From Paragordius varius (taxonomy: Eukaryota; Nematomorpha): a stretch of 64,000 nucleotides of DNA. Location of the stretch: NCBI GenBank assembly GCA_964247055.1, contig OZ176052.1:744001-808000 (forward strand), given 5' to 3'. This document shows positions 1 through 12,200 of the stretch, one piece after another (the stretch's first letter is position 1; each line of letters starts with the position of its first letter). Below the pieces are notes generated by a model. The model was not told the DNA's origin. It was given only the letters and a program-made list of their open reading frames with translations, and did not search any database. Both the position numbers and the translations under genes were made by a program.

Positions 1-904
1 TATCCAAAACTAACACTTTAAAATTACTTGGATTTTTTTTAAATTATTTATTCGCATTTTTGTAATTGAAATTTATTTCAATAAATGTTTTTTCGATAAC
101 CAGTAACCCAGTAGGCCTCACCAAATTGAAAACAAAAATTCTTGCGTCCCCCTCATAAAAATCCAAATTAAAAATGGTTATATTATAAAATTTTAAAAAT
201 CCCAGTCAATGAGATCCTTACATCTGCATTTTAAGAAATTTTTCCCATATATGACAAATCTTAATGATATTCTCACCGGAAATTCTTGAATTCGTATCTA
301 TTAATATTTAATAAAATTTTCTGAATTTTTCGCGCCCTTATATTTTCCTAAGACCCCGTTAACTTATTCCGGGAGCCACTGAAGTAATTATTGCGAAGTG
401 TCAAAGTTGATTTAGTAAAATATTCGAAAACACTATACATAAAATTATTTTCATACAGTTATCATCCTTCTTATTAAATTTATAAAAATCTTTAGATCAA
501 AATATAATCAAAAGCTAAATATAAAAATATCCATAAAATATTTCTACTTTTGGCATGATAAAAATTTTAAATAAAATTTTAGGGGCTAAAAACATATTTT
601 TTGCGATTCTTCAGCTATTTATTCTTAATGAACTGAAAAGGCAATTTATGATTTTATTGGTTAAAATTACAGATACTTTTGAAGTTATTATTTGATGTAG
701 CTTCGGTTTCGAATTTTCGCAAACGTGGTAATATAATTAAGAGAAACATTTCACCTTTTCAATTATTTAAATGAAGATATTTTGGGGTAAGTTTACTGAA
801 ATTTTAAGTTGTTTTGGTTAGGTTATTTATTAGACATTCTTCTCTTTTATTAATAAACTAAAATATTAATAGTTTTTAAATATTAAATGGATAGCTTCGA
901 ATTC
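1..904. other. AT-rich sequence without a recognised gene
   Basis: I see no open frame with protein-like composition and no RNA gene on either strand. The stretch is low-complexity AT-rich DNA that leads into the foldback repeat starting near 905. Confidence 0.5.
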
Positions 905-2118
905 CGTTTAACACTTCGAAATTAAGGTATCTAAACGCCCCAGGCATTATTTAATTTCTATAAAACTATTGAAAGAAACGGTTCCAATTTAAATTGCTTC
1001 TAATAAAAATAATATTAAGACAAAATTTAAAAAAAAATTTCGTATTAAACTACTTGGACGCCCATTTTTATTTACAACATTTTTGCAAAATATCGTGTTT
1101 ATTTGATTCTAAGACTAAAATTTAGTTTAATTTTATATAATCAGATTTAACATTGCTATAAAAATGGTATATTTTGTATTATTTTTTTATTTACCTATCA
1201 CACACATGAGATGTTTGCTAAATTTTTCCCTTTGGGTTTTACCCTTGAAAAAGAAATATCAAGTTTTGAACGAATCTTTTTTTAGATTTCGGTTCATTAA
1301 TCTTATATAAGTGCAAAATTTTGCCATGGTTTCCCATATTTTTTGAAATATTTAATTTTAAACAAGCCTGGTAATATAACTACCCCGAACCAGGACCGAA
1401 ATGAATTGTATCCAACTGTTAATTGAAACAAATAGCTGGTTTTAAAATTAATAATAAAATATTTTTATGATTTTTCTAGTTAATTTAACACTTGAATACA
1501 ACACATTTATTTTATCCTTCAAATATTGGGATCGTTGGATACCCCAAGCCTGTTTAAAATTAAATTTTTAAATAAATATGGAAGGAATTGAAACCATGGC
1601 AAAATTTTGCACTTATATAACATTAATAAACCGAAATATAATATTTTTAATTCCAGAATACTTGTTATAAAGGTAAAAATTTAGTCAACGTGACATGTGT
1701 GCAATGATAAAAAACAAAATAAAGCCCTTTTGCTATTTCTATCAGTGTTAGATGTATTTCTAAAACCCAAAGGTAAAATTTAGTTAACGTGACAAGTGTC
1801 CAATGGTAAAATTATACAAAATAAACCCCTTTTTCTATTTCTATCAATGTTAAATGTATTTCTAATAAAAAAAGCTTCAATTTTACGGTAAAAATTAAGT
1901 GAAGACGATATTTTGCAAAATTTTAAATTAAAAAGACCTTTAGGTAGTTTGACATGGAACTTTTTTTCAAAACGAAATTTTATTTAGAAATATTGGTTTA
2001 TTTATATAATTTATATTAGATAGAGGCAAAAATTTAAATTAATACCGTTTTCTATTTTAAAATATAAACTAAAATTAAGTCTGTGTATTTAGACACCCCA
2101 ATTATCAAAGTGTTAAAT
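905..2118. repeat. 1.2-kb foldback (long inverted repeat) element
   Basis: The left arm (about 905-1375) reads as the diverged reverse complement of the right arm (about 1545-2118). Markers are 'ttaacacttcgaaatt' at the left end against 'aattatcaaagtgttaa' at the right end, and 'ttttgccatggttt' near 1320 against 'aaaccatggcaaaatttt' near 1592. The right arm has an internal duplication of about 100 bp (1670-1870) carrying 'tttagtcaacgtgacatgtg' and a close copy. No coding capacity is visible, so this looks like a non-autonomous foldback transposon. Half-copies sit in PRKD introns at 41,428-41,975 and 45,460-45,845. The transposase family is unknown. Confidence 0.7.
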
Positions 2119-2664
2119 ACATTGTCTGATGTTTTCGCGATAAAAAACTAGGGTAAAAATGGCAGCGAAAAGAAAATTTTACTATTATACATTTTAAAAA
2201 AGATTACATCATGCGCCTGAAAAGCTAAAGAATCCTATATAATTGATAATGATCTATATTCGCATTAAATTAGACCTGGGATGGAAAACTACCCTCAAAA
2301 GGGAAGGAAGTGTTTGATATTTAACTCTTATGTAAGTAAATAATTTGGCAAAAAATAACCAATAGAATTTATACAAACCCGACCTTTAAGTCAAAAAACA
2401 GGTTAAAAATAAAAAGTTACATTATTACGAATATTATATATGATATAGTTTAGACCTAAAGATCTTATAGTAATAGTTAAAACAAAAAAATTTATCATTT
2501 TTAAATGAAATTTTTCTTCTTCAATGGGTCATAAATTAAAGCTTTAATTGCTAAATATTTAAGCACAATATTTTTCATTACATAATTAGTGTGTAGCAAT
2601 ATATATTACCCAAAAGTAATAAAATATAAAACGTCTGTTTTGATGAGCCAAATATAATTTATGG
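2119..2664. other. Intergenic, no gene seen
   Basis: AT-rich sequence between the foldback repeat and the COA6-like frame. It should contain the promoter and 5' UTR of the COA6-like locus if that locus is expressed, but I recognise no specific element. Confidence 0.4.
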
Positions 2665-2924
2665 ATGTCAACCACACCGCTTTTTAAGGAGGATCGAGCA
2701 AAATGTTATTCCGCAAGAGATGAGTATAAATTTTGTAATCATAAAGCTTTTTCAAATGTTTAGATGCGGGTGGAGATGAAAAAAGTTGTAAAAAGTTAAA
2801 AGAGCTATTTATAAAATCGTGCCCTAAATCTTGGGTTGATCATTTTGAACGGGGAAGAAAATTAGAAATTTACAAGAAAAATTTTGATTACACAATATAT
2901 AACGAATCTGAAGAGAAAAAATAA
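2665..2924 (+). pseudogene. COA6: COA6-like cytochrome c oxidase assembly factor, frame interrupted
   Basis: Two adjacent frames together resemble COA6, the small twin-CX9C protein of the mitochondrial intermembrane space that acts in copper delivery to COX2. The first (2665-2763) starts MSTTPLFKEDRAKC and includes CYSARDEYKFC, a perfect CX9C matching the ARDEYWKC region of COA6. The second (from about 2764 to stop 2922-2924) includes DEKSCKKLKELFIKSC, the second CX9C, then PKSWVDHFERGRKLEIYKKN, matching the PxxWIKYFDKRRDYLKFKEKF tail of the family. The frames differ by an offset. Dropping 17 bases ending in 'tttag' at 2763 restores a family-like spacing between the two motifs, but those 17 bases have no GT donor. 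A 29-base GT-AG option at 2735-2763 would replace the fourth base of the motif cysteine region and lose that cysteine. I therefore call it interrupted: a pseudogene, a sequencing indel or a very short unusual intron. Family assignment is fairly firm; functional status is not. Confidence 0.6.
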
Positions 2925-3264
2925 ATTTTTGTTATTATAAAATTGCATTATCAAAATTTATTCTCCGTGTCTTCTTATACTAGTTGCTATTTAATTATCA
3001 GTGAAAATCGCTTTGTTTAGATAGGTATAAATATTGAAATTCCTATTCGGATTGTTTAAAATTGGTTTATAAAATATAGCTGTTTTCATACTACGAAATA
3101 GCTAGTTCCTTTTCCAAGTGGTTTCGAGCCACAAAAGCGGCACCAGAAAGAAAGTTCTGGGCGGTAAATAGTGTATTATTTAAAAATTTCAGGCGTTTTG
3201 AAACCCTTCCTGTGTTGGTCCGTGACGTTTCATATATTTTTTATAAAATGTTTAATTGAAGAAA

Positions 3265-3453
3265 TACAGTAAAAACTGAAATTATACGGATACAGCGTAA
3301 AAATAAGACAAATATTATTTATATTTTACAATTGGTAACTAAGTAGCTTATATGGGAAACATTTAGATTTTAAAAAGTAGGGTTGTCTTTTATATAAAAA
3401 TATTTGTCTTTATATTTTCACGTTTTGTCCGTATAATTTTAATTTTTACTGTA
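3265..3453. mobile_element. MITE family A copy
   Basis: It begins TACAGTAAAAACTGAAATTA and ends with the inverted counterpart 'aatttttactgta', flanked by TA. The inner TIR carries the family word 'acgttttgtccgtataat'. ACAGT ends on a TA target are typical of Tc1/mariner-type non-autonomous elements. No ORF. Confidence 0.75.
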
Positions 3454-3582
3454 TAATACTTGCTAAATGCACATTGAATAAATTACGAAGGTTACGGTTA
3501 GATAATTTTATTAAATATAACATTCTCAAAAATCTTTATATACAATTTTATCTCAAATCAGAAAAATTTAAATTTAGGCATC

Positions 3583-3643
3583 ATGTCCACCGAAACTAAG
3601 ACAACATACAGCTATTATAATGTCGGCAATTTATATCAAACAG
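3583..3643 (+). other. Candidate first exon, unrecognised
   Basis: ATG at 3583 opens 20 codons (MSTETKTTYSYYNVGNLYQT) ending in a plausible donor CAG/gttaag at 3643/3644, phase 1. I do not recognise the peptide. The next candidate exon (4647-4848) does not match in phase, so either another exon lies between them or the two are unrelated. Confidence 0.25.
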
Positions 3644-3802
3644 GTTAAGTTCTTATTTTTAATACATTTGACTGACCGGAAAATCGTGTGTTTAACGAAT
3701 AAATGGTGTCTTGAAGAAATACAAAACTATTATTTTATATTTTTTGTGTGTGGAAAGCATCTGCACTGCAATATCCTCATAACAACGGTAAAATATATAT
3801 AG

Positions 3803-4081
3803 CATTTACAGTTCAAATTCACTCTGGAACAATTCATATTTACCCTTGAACAATTTATATTCACATTAAAATAAATTAGTTTTTAAGATTAAATAATACC
3901 CATATTTTTTTAAATTTAAAAAAAAAGAAATTTCGTTTGTAATCAAAATAATACTGAAAAAATAATAAATTATAAAATCATATTTAATTTTTATAATTTG
4001 TTATATTAGCCCGAAATTTCATGATTTATATTTAGGGTGAATTTGAATTATTCAGGGGTAAATTTCAATTGTAAATGGTAT
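3803..4081. mobile_element. MITE family B copy (degenerate)
   Basis: The left end 'catttacagttcaaattcac' and right end 'tttcaattgtaaatggtata' are inverted copies of each other. Inside are two or three degenerate 21-bp units of the type 'ggtgaatttgaattattca'. The same ends occur at 21.3, 27.1, 34.0, 35.9, 38.5, 43.6 and 52.0 kb. Confidence 0.7.
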
Positions 4082-4646
4082 ATATTCAAAATCACGTATG
4101 ATTAACACAACATTCAGAAAGAAACAAATGTGTAATTTTTAAATACATCATTCGAATAAGATATTACGAATATCTCTGAGTTGATATCTATCATATTCAA
4201 ACAAAATTATACCATTTTAATTAAAAATAAACGAAAATAATAATTAAACAAAATATGAGAAAACATCTTTCATCAATAGTAATCGTATATAGTTTCGGGC
4301 TTAGCTTTCAACAATGCAACATAACATTTTGACTTATTAATGCGTATTCCTCAAAACGTAAAATATAAAGACATTTTTCAATACTCATTATTTAAAATGG
4401 CAAAATATGAAATAGAGATATATATTACTAAAAAATCAATTCTGTATTTTACAATTGTAATAAATAGTTTATATAGAAAAATTAAGGTATTAAAAATTTA
4501 TGGTTGGTTTTTAAATAAAAATTTTTGTCATTATATTTTCGCGTTTTGTTCGTATAATTTCAATTGTTACTGTTATTCATTTTTATATTGTGGTATAACA
4601 TAAAGTACATCATTTGTAATGAATTGTTTTATCTTGAATTAAACAG

Positions 4647-4848
4647 GTATAGGGAAATTCAAAATAAATGCAAAATACATTTTCTCAATAAGGCTTTAAA
4701 TTCCTTAAGCAAAATTTCTCCGATGCCAACAATCGGTTACACCTTTTCCAAGAATATAAAAATTAATTTGGGAAGATTAGATCCCAATTATTATTCCAAG
4801 CAAATCAAAGAATATTTTGGCAAGGATTTCTTATTTTTAGGATATTAA
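4647..4848 (+). other. Candidate terminal exon, unrecognised
   Basis: After an acceptor-like 'aattaaacag' the frame YREIQNKCKIHFLNKALNSL runs on through SKISPMPTIGYTFSKNIK to the end KEYFGKDFLFLGY and stop at 4846-4848. Residue usage (charged and aromatic residues, no low-complexity run) is much more protein-like than the surroundings. The open frame needs a phase-2 upstream exon, which I could not find. It could be the last exon of an unidentified + strand gene. Confidence 0.35.
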
Positions 4849-5502
4849 CATTAAACAAAATATCTCTCCCTTATTTAATTAAACAAGGGAAACTCCTGAA
4901 AGTTACACGCAAATTATATTGTTGAGAAACAAAAAAACTGTAGCATTCTTGAAGTTTCAGATATAAAATTAACTATTAATTTATTTATGGTTGTGTATGT
5001 GTTAGATACAGTAGTGTATTTATACGCCAAATTTTATAAATACCACCATCATACGCAATAATAATTATTATTTAATAAAAAAGGAAATTTAATATAAATA
5101 TGTGTTATTATAAGATTCATCAGTATTAGTGTGTGTTGGGCGTGCTGTAATGGTTATTTTACAAAAAATGGTTAAATTTTAAATAAATTATTTTACTAAT
5201 AAAAAAAGGTTACAACAAAAAATATAAATAAATAAAACTAATAATATTTGCAATAGATGTGTTTAAAATATCTAACCAAAAAAATATATATGAATTTTAT
5301 CTTCCACCATACCATATATCAAAACAATTTTTTTTATAAAATGCAAAAATATCATAGAAGTGAAATTTTTATGGGGAACCAGTGAATGTACTATCAGGGA
5401 TTGAATGATTATTTTAAAAGTGTTGATATTAATGTTTCCCTGGGTTACAATTTTAAGGGGGAACAGATAAAAATGTTATGGGTAGGAGAATTGTATTTTT
5501 AA
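4849..5502. other. Intergenic spacer between converging genes
   Basis: AT-rich with no supported gene. It is expected to contain the 3' UTR of clathrin light chain, which ends on the minus strand at 5503. A short palindromic word 'acagtagtgtatttatacg' near 5009 resembles the ends of small inverted-repeat elements elsewhere in the window. Confidence 0.4.
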
Positions 5503-7823
5503 TTAATTTTCTTTGTCTGAATCGGATAATTCGCCATTCATATTTACTGGTCCTCCGTTTGGTAAGTTTTTATTGGGATCTAAACAAATGAAAATAAAAA
5601 CATTATGATTAACTTTGTAACATATTTCAGTAAAAAACAATGTATTTTTTTATGACTCAAAACTATCTTTTTTTAAAAATATTTTAAATATGTTAAGCCT
5701 TTTGAAGTAAATTTATGCATACACTTTTAGCCATTTTACACAATGCCTAATGCGAAAAAAATAGTTTAATATTAAATTACTCAAATATAGGTGACAATAT
5801 TTAATTTTACAAGTGCAACTGTATCGCCCAAAATCACTATTCAATTGTTCCATATCACCTATATTTTATGGCCATTAATATAGGTATTATGGACACAATC
5901 CAGAAAAATGATTTTAGGTTACATCAGATGCACGTTTTAAAAATGCTTTCAGAATTATCTAGCATAGTAGCTACTTTTAAGCATGGTGGTATTTGCTTTA
6001 TTCGCCTTAGTATTTTTAGCGTTTGTAGTGTTGTTGTTTGAGGACGAAAAAGATTTGCTTTTAACAATGACAGATCTGAACCGGGATACGTCTTTCAAGT
6101 GTTTACTGTGTTTGGGATTAAAGTCACACATACTGGCTACACGATCCCAATCTCCCTTGTCCGCACATATACCGGTAGATGTTGCAACTTGTTTCTTGGA
6201 TTTATCTGCATCTAATACAAAACATTATAAATAAATAATTGGTAAAATCAAAAGAATTTTTTTGTAAATAAACGTTTCATTATTGGATATTGTGTAGGAT
6301 AAAGTGTTATTGTATTATTATTCTTATTGCAATTATGATTCAGCTAAAATTTTACAAATTTATTGGGTAAATTATTTTCAATTACTATTAGTAATCATTG
6401 TCAAACGTAAAAACAACTAATAAATTTATATAATTTTAGCTGAATCGCAATAATAAATGGTAAAATACTATTGTATTATGTAAATTTCTAAAAGTAGATT
6501 AGTTAGAAGGTAAAGATTATTATTGAAATATGTAAAATATTATCCTCCAAGTTTTTGCGGTCACATACTTCATTGAGTAAATAAATCTTATGTTGGTATG
6601 AAAAAATCAAAAAACATAGAAAACGTTACATTCCCCCAAATAATATCAAACAAGCTACAGATAAAATAATAAAAAATGCCTATGCTAACTGCCATTGGAC
6701 AAAAACCTAATGAAAATTAAGTTGAAATTATAATATTTTTAGAATAAATTCTTAAATATCATTAAACAGCGATAGATTTAAAATGAAACGCAAATGTGAC
6801 AGAAAGCAAGTAAGGGCACAGTGTGAGATAGTATAGAATATAGTGGTGATACAGAATAAAATCGCCCCAAAGCCTGGTGTATTTCATATCAGCAAAAAAC
6901 AATTAATTTGTGTAAATTAATATGATAAATTACAATTTCACAATAAAAAATCAAATTTAGACCAGCTCATATCTACATAAAACCAATATATATGGTATGA
7001 AATATAGAAAAAAGAGCTAAGTATATTGGTATAAAGATTGATGAATATATTGTAAAAGGGAAGGATCGCTCTAAAACACAATAGATAAAACAGAGATATG
7101 GCAAACGTAAACCTAAAACGTGAAAATGCTTTCGATAGAATTTTATGGCAAAATAGTTTGCAAATATGACCGTCGAAAGAGAAATATCAGATCATATTTA
7201 TTAAAAAGATACCTGATAATTTTGATTTATCTGCCTCGTGTATTGTTTGAAGCTCTTTTTCATGTAATCTAAAGCTTAAAATGACTCAAATACCTATTAG
7301 CTTCTTTCGTTTTTTGTAATTGTCGAGTGAACATGGATTCCCATTCATCAAGTTCTTTTTGCGCTTGTTCGCGCATTTCTTTCTTCTTAATTTGTTCTTC
7401 CTCGTCTACAAAAAAAATTACATAAATTAAAAACCTTTTTTCTTGATAAGTTCAATTTGTTTTTCACGCCATAAGCGTATTGATTCGGGTTCTTTTTGGA
7501 TTTTATCCTCAGATTTAATAGCACTAAAATCACCCATTTTGTTGGGAAATTTCTGATCAGTATCCGATTTTGTGTTGGATTTATTTGAGAGTGTATCAAA
7601 TTCTTGGAATGTGTCATCATCATGGTTGGAAATAAATGATTGCTCTAAATTAGTTATACTTGTTATGCATACCAATTTGTTCATTTAAAGTAAGTGAATC
7701 TGGAAAATCTTTTTCCAATTGATCCAATTCATTTTGGGTTCGTTCCCAAAATTCTTTTTCTGGTCGGGATGTACCATTTACTTGAACCTCATCATCGTCA
7801 AAACCGATCTGACTTGTCGCCAT
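5503..7823 (-). CDS. CLTA/CLTB: Clathrin light chain
   Basis: Clathrin light chain binds the hub of the clathrin heavy chain and regulates coat assembly on endocytic and Golgi vesicles. CDS segments in transcript order are 7823-7673, 7644-7435, 7405-7294, 7268-7213, 6211-5975 and 5579-5503. All have GT-AG sites and phases close to 280 aa. The N-terminus MATSQIGFDDDE is acidic as in the family. Exon 2 ends with ESIRLWREKQIELIKKK and exon 3 gives KELDEWESMFTRQLQKTKEA, the heavy-chain-binding helix (human IRKWREEQ and LQKTKANN). Exon 5 carries GDWDRVASMCDFNPKHSKH then KDVSRFRSV, matching the human EWERVARLCDFNPKSSKQ and KDVSRMRSV. The C-terminus is uncertain: splicing AAAA/gtagct at 5975 adds an exon ending GELSDSDKEN, while read-through stops after YYAR at about 5955. 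Two short introns (29 and 25 bp) between exons 1-3 are notable. Confidence 0.93.
6315..6461. repeat. Small foldback repeat in clathrin light chain intron
   Basis: 'ttattgcaattatgattcag' near 6324 is matched in inverted form by 'ctgaatcgcaataataa' near 6441, with 'aaattttacaaatttatt' facing 'aataaatttatataatttt'. The arms are about 40 bp around a central segment of about 60 bp. A related inverted sequence occurs near 33,045-33,130. Confidence 0.55.
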
Positions 7824-7883
7824 ATATACAATGTTTCTATGCGGATGCCAAAAACAGCATGCGTCACATAAATTGAGTTATTT

Positions 7884-8224
7884 TTTTAGGTTTTTATTTT
7901 TAGGCTCTTCTAAAATAGGTTATTTTTCTTGTAAAAATTATGATATTGCGCCATAAAAAAGGTTATATATTAAATTTTAAAATCAACTAAAAATATTTTC
8001 GCCGAAGTTTTGAAATCACGAACTCAAAAATATAAAAGTTTTTTCACGTGATAATTTTTTATTTTTAGGCTTTTCTAAAATAGGCTACTTTTCTTATAAC
8101 AAACGTAAAAAGGCTGATATTGCGCCATAAAAGGTTATAAATTAAATTTTAAAATCAACTAAAAATATTTTCGTCTTAGTTTTAAAATCAGGAACTCAAA
8201 AATATAAAAACTTTTTACGTGATA
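7884..8224. repeat. Two-copy tandem duplication upstream of clathrin light chain
   Basis: Segments of about 170 bp, 7884-8052 and 8056-8224, share 'tttttatttttaggctcttc', 'gatattgcgccataaaa', 'aaaatcaactaaaaatattt' and 'aactcaaaaatataaa', ending 'cacgtgata' and 'tacgtgata'. The duplication starts about 60 bp upstream of the clathrin light chain ATG (7823, minus strand), so it lies in that gene's promoter or 5' UTR. One copy keeps a CACGTG E-box-like palindrome. Confidence 0.7.
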
Positions 8225-8683
8225 AATAAGATGAAATTAATATATATAATTTTAAAAAAGCACTTTTCATGTAGTTTTTATAAATTTAGCTATATAAGAA
8301 ACTTTTCAAATATAATCATCAATAAAATAATGGAAATTTGAAAATCATAGATATTTTTTAGGATAAAAGGTTTAAAATGCATTAACTAAAAAACTACTCC
8401 TAAAGGTTTCATTTTTCGGACGATTACATTTTGGGCTAATCCAAAAATTTACCTTAATTAACTATTGTTTTAAAAGTTGTTTCTTAAATGTGTGATCATA
8501 CATTGTACTACTATATATAACAAAAAACTATAATTATTACAGTTTTCAACTTTTACAGGCCAAAATTAGCATAGCTTAAATTCGATTGAAAATGGCTTAT
8601 TTAAAAAAATTTTAATTTCCATCGATGTAAAAAAAATTTAAAGTTATTATTTTGCATTATTTAATTATAATATCCAATTATTT

Positions 8684-8914
8684 GTGTATAAGCGTATAAT
8701 TAATAATGAAGGGCTGAAAAAAGATGAAAGATTTTGTTTCAAAACTGAATTAGACGACAAGGCTAGAGAAAAACATTTAAAAATAGCAAGTTCCAATTTT
8801 AAATCGCTCTGGGGTACAAAATTAGCCCCAAAAGGTAGAAGTGTTAAAAAAGCGTATGATCATCAAATTTTATATGTTAAAAAAATATCCATATATAATG
8901 TTACTAAGGATTGA
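8684..8914 (+). other. Unrecognised protein-like ORF
   Basis: A 76-codon frame with charged, mixed composition (LDDKAREKHLKIASSNFKSL, then GTKLAPKGRSVKKAYDHQIL) in a region otherwise full of stops. I recognise no family or motif. It may be a small gene, an exon, or a fragment of a decayed insertion. No splice partner was found. Confidence 0.3.
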
Positions 8915-9295
8915 AATTTATGTATTTTCCTAAAACTAAAATCTCAGTTTGGAATATGAACTAAATCGATCCAAGTTAAGTATAAGCGATTATAACCATA
9001 TAAGAAAAACTTTCGAATCAAATTATTTACATTATATCCCCTTGCGCAATTCCTAGACCTGAATTTTGATTTGACAAAACACAAGATAGTAGGTTTAGCT
9101 TATAGTAAATTTATAAAGGAAACAATTATATTTTTGATACGCTTTTTTTCTGTATACAGTTCAATACTAATGATTCACCCGTTAAAGAGTTTCATGATTG
9201 AAAGCGTATACCACATATATAAAGATAAATTTATTATATAACCAAATTAGAACTCTATTGAAAAAAGAATTCATATAATTTTTTTGAAAAAATGT

Positions 9296-12200
9296 CTAAT
9301 AAACAGGTCTAGTTGTTCGTCTGCAGTTACATATTGGACATGGGCTCACACTCTCAATTCTACAGGGAGGTCTACACCCCAAAGCTGGACAAACTATTTA
9401 TTATTACATATTATATTTAACATAAATTAACAATAATTTCTTAAAAAAATTGTTCTTAATCATTAAACATAATAATTTAAATATAATAAAGTAAGGCTTT
9501 TCAATTTGCCAATAAAAGTTTATATAATTTCAATTTAAGTATTACCACAATCGCAAACTTGGCAGCCTTCTTCGTTTATTCTGGGTTCCGGACATAAGGG
9601 TGGACACACCACATTTTGTACACAATCTTATAGTAAAAATTAAAATTATATAAACGACCAAAACTAAAGGACAAAAATTTTTTAAATCTCATTGTTAAAT
9701 CTATAACTAATCATTTGGAGTTGCGAAATAGGGGATAGATATGTTTATTTGTAAAACACTCAATTTTATATTTTGCAGATGTAATCATAAAATTTTATAA
9801 ATTATTAACAAATTTATAAAATTATGGCTGTTTTTTAGAAAATTATTATCTATTAATTTATAAGTTTCGTCTTAAAATTTCATCATAGATAAATATTTCG
9901 CTAATATAAAAAGTAAGGAATCACGCATTTATAAATCAAATTAAGGTAATGACAACGCGTATAAATGATTTTTAAAAAATAAATAGTTAATTTATTCAAT
10001 AAATATCTAATTTTTTATTATTATTGTACAATTTTTGACAGGATAAAAAAAATTAAAATAAAACGTAAAAAAAATATAAAATGGTGAAAATGATGTGTGG
10101 TAAAGGGATTCAAAACTAGTGAAAAAACCAGTAAACATTACTGGAAAAAACTAGTAATAAATACCCTTAATTAATGGATGAAGTATACAATTGTTTTATT
10201 ATAATTGAGATAAGTATAATTGATTGTGTTATGGTTGCATTATAAAATATTATTTTAGGTTGTAATTCCATATGTTAGACAACACCATACCGTTGGCACA
10301 GTTGAGATTTGCATTTTGCTTTTTAATTTCAATAGCTTCACGTATAAATCGTTTTGAACGACTCAGTGTTAACCAATACTTTTGTTTTAGCTATGCGGTG
10401 ACCTTGAGAACAAATGTGTTCAGCAAGTCCGGAATTAAATTTATTAGAGCTTATATATTGTGTATGTGTTCTTTTAATCTTTGATCAATGGTGCGACTTG
10501 TTTCTCCGACATAAACACCATCACAGCACGTAACTTTATAAACACCTGGTCTTTTTTTCGCGAGTAAGTCTTCATATTTTATGTGATTGATAAGTTTAGA
10601 CATTGGTTTATATATTATACGTATGTTAAATCAGCTTAATAGGTGACCAATTTTTGTGGTTACATTTTTAATGAAGGGTAGAGAGAGGCAATTGCAACCG
10701 AATGATCATTTGATTGATGTTTAGCTGTGGTTTGATAGTTGGTTCTATTGAAAAGCGGGGGGTGGTCGCTATTTTGTTGGAAGGATTGTTTAAGGTAGTT
10801 GATTTCGGGTGGCAGTGAGCTGAAGTCGCATATTTCTTGAGCTCGGTGGATTAGAGTTTTGATAATTAAACTTTTTTGGCTAAGGTGATGATGGGAGTCA
10901 GCATTGAGGTAAAGGTTGGTGTGTCTTTTGGCTTTCTGTATATTGTATACCCGAGTTTTTCATTTTTTTGTTTTTATAACAAGGGTGTCTAAGAACCTTA
11001 TGTAGAAATGTTATTATATTCCATGGTAAATTTAATATTGCTATTTATATTATTTAAAAAATGGCATACCTTCTCTTATCCATGGGGCTAAATTGCAAAC
11101 ATATCATCGACATATCGTAACCAAAGACTTGGAACTAGGGAAGTGGAGTTAATGACTGTTTCTTGAAATTTTCCAAATATAGATCGGAAAGGATTGGGGA
11201 AATGCTTGATCCCATAGGTGTACCGTGGTTGTGGAGGTAAAATTGGATGTGTTAAAAAGAAAAAAGGTATTAAAAAGACATAATTTAAATAATTTAGGAA
11301 TATTAGGGTGTAAACCCTTGTTTGTTAAATTGTTAAAAAAGTTAAAGACCTCGTTTTTAGGAATTCTAGTGAAGAAAGATTGTACATCAACCGTCTCTAT
11401 TTTTGATGTTCAAATGTTTGATTTGTTAACAAAATCTGTTAAGTTTTTGACATAAGATGTGGTTCTGCATGCAAATGGTTTTAGGTGCTGAGCAGTTGTT
11501 TCGAAAAGAAATCTGTCGGCGAGTTGATATTACTCACAATGGGACATAATGATATTCCACCTTTATGAACTTTAGGTTGACCGTATATCCGTGGGGGATA
11601 GTAAATTTAGGTCTGGCTTCTGTTTTTTGTTTTTCTGGTAATTAAGGATTACCGGATCGCTTTTTTAATCAAATTAGTTATTGTAGTTGTCGGGTCTTTT
11701 TTAATTATTGTATATAATCATCGCTCAATAATTAATCATTTTGTTAATATACTGTTCTTTTGTTAAAATGACGGTGGTGTTTCCATAGTCGACAGGTAGC
11801 ATTATAATGTCAAGCGTATTAATAGCATTTTTGAAGGCTTGGTACTCATTGTATAACTTGCTTTGGGAAGTTAACATTTTTTGATAATATGACTGATAAC
11901 TAGAATAACTAATTTGATTAAAAAAGCAATCAAACAATCATCATCATTCCCAGAAAAACAAAAAACAGCAGCCAGACCTAAATTTACTATGCCCCCTCGG
12001 ATTTACGGTCTACCTAAAGTTTATAAAGATGGAATACTATTACGTCCCATTGTGAGTAATATCAACTCGCCGACAGATTTCATTTTTAAACACTCAGCAC
12101 CTAAAACCATTTGCATACAGAACCACATCTTATGTCAGAAACTCAACAGATTTTGTTAATAAAATCAAACATTTGAACATCAAAAATACAGATCTATTTA

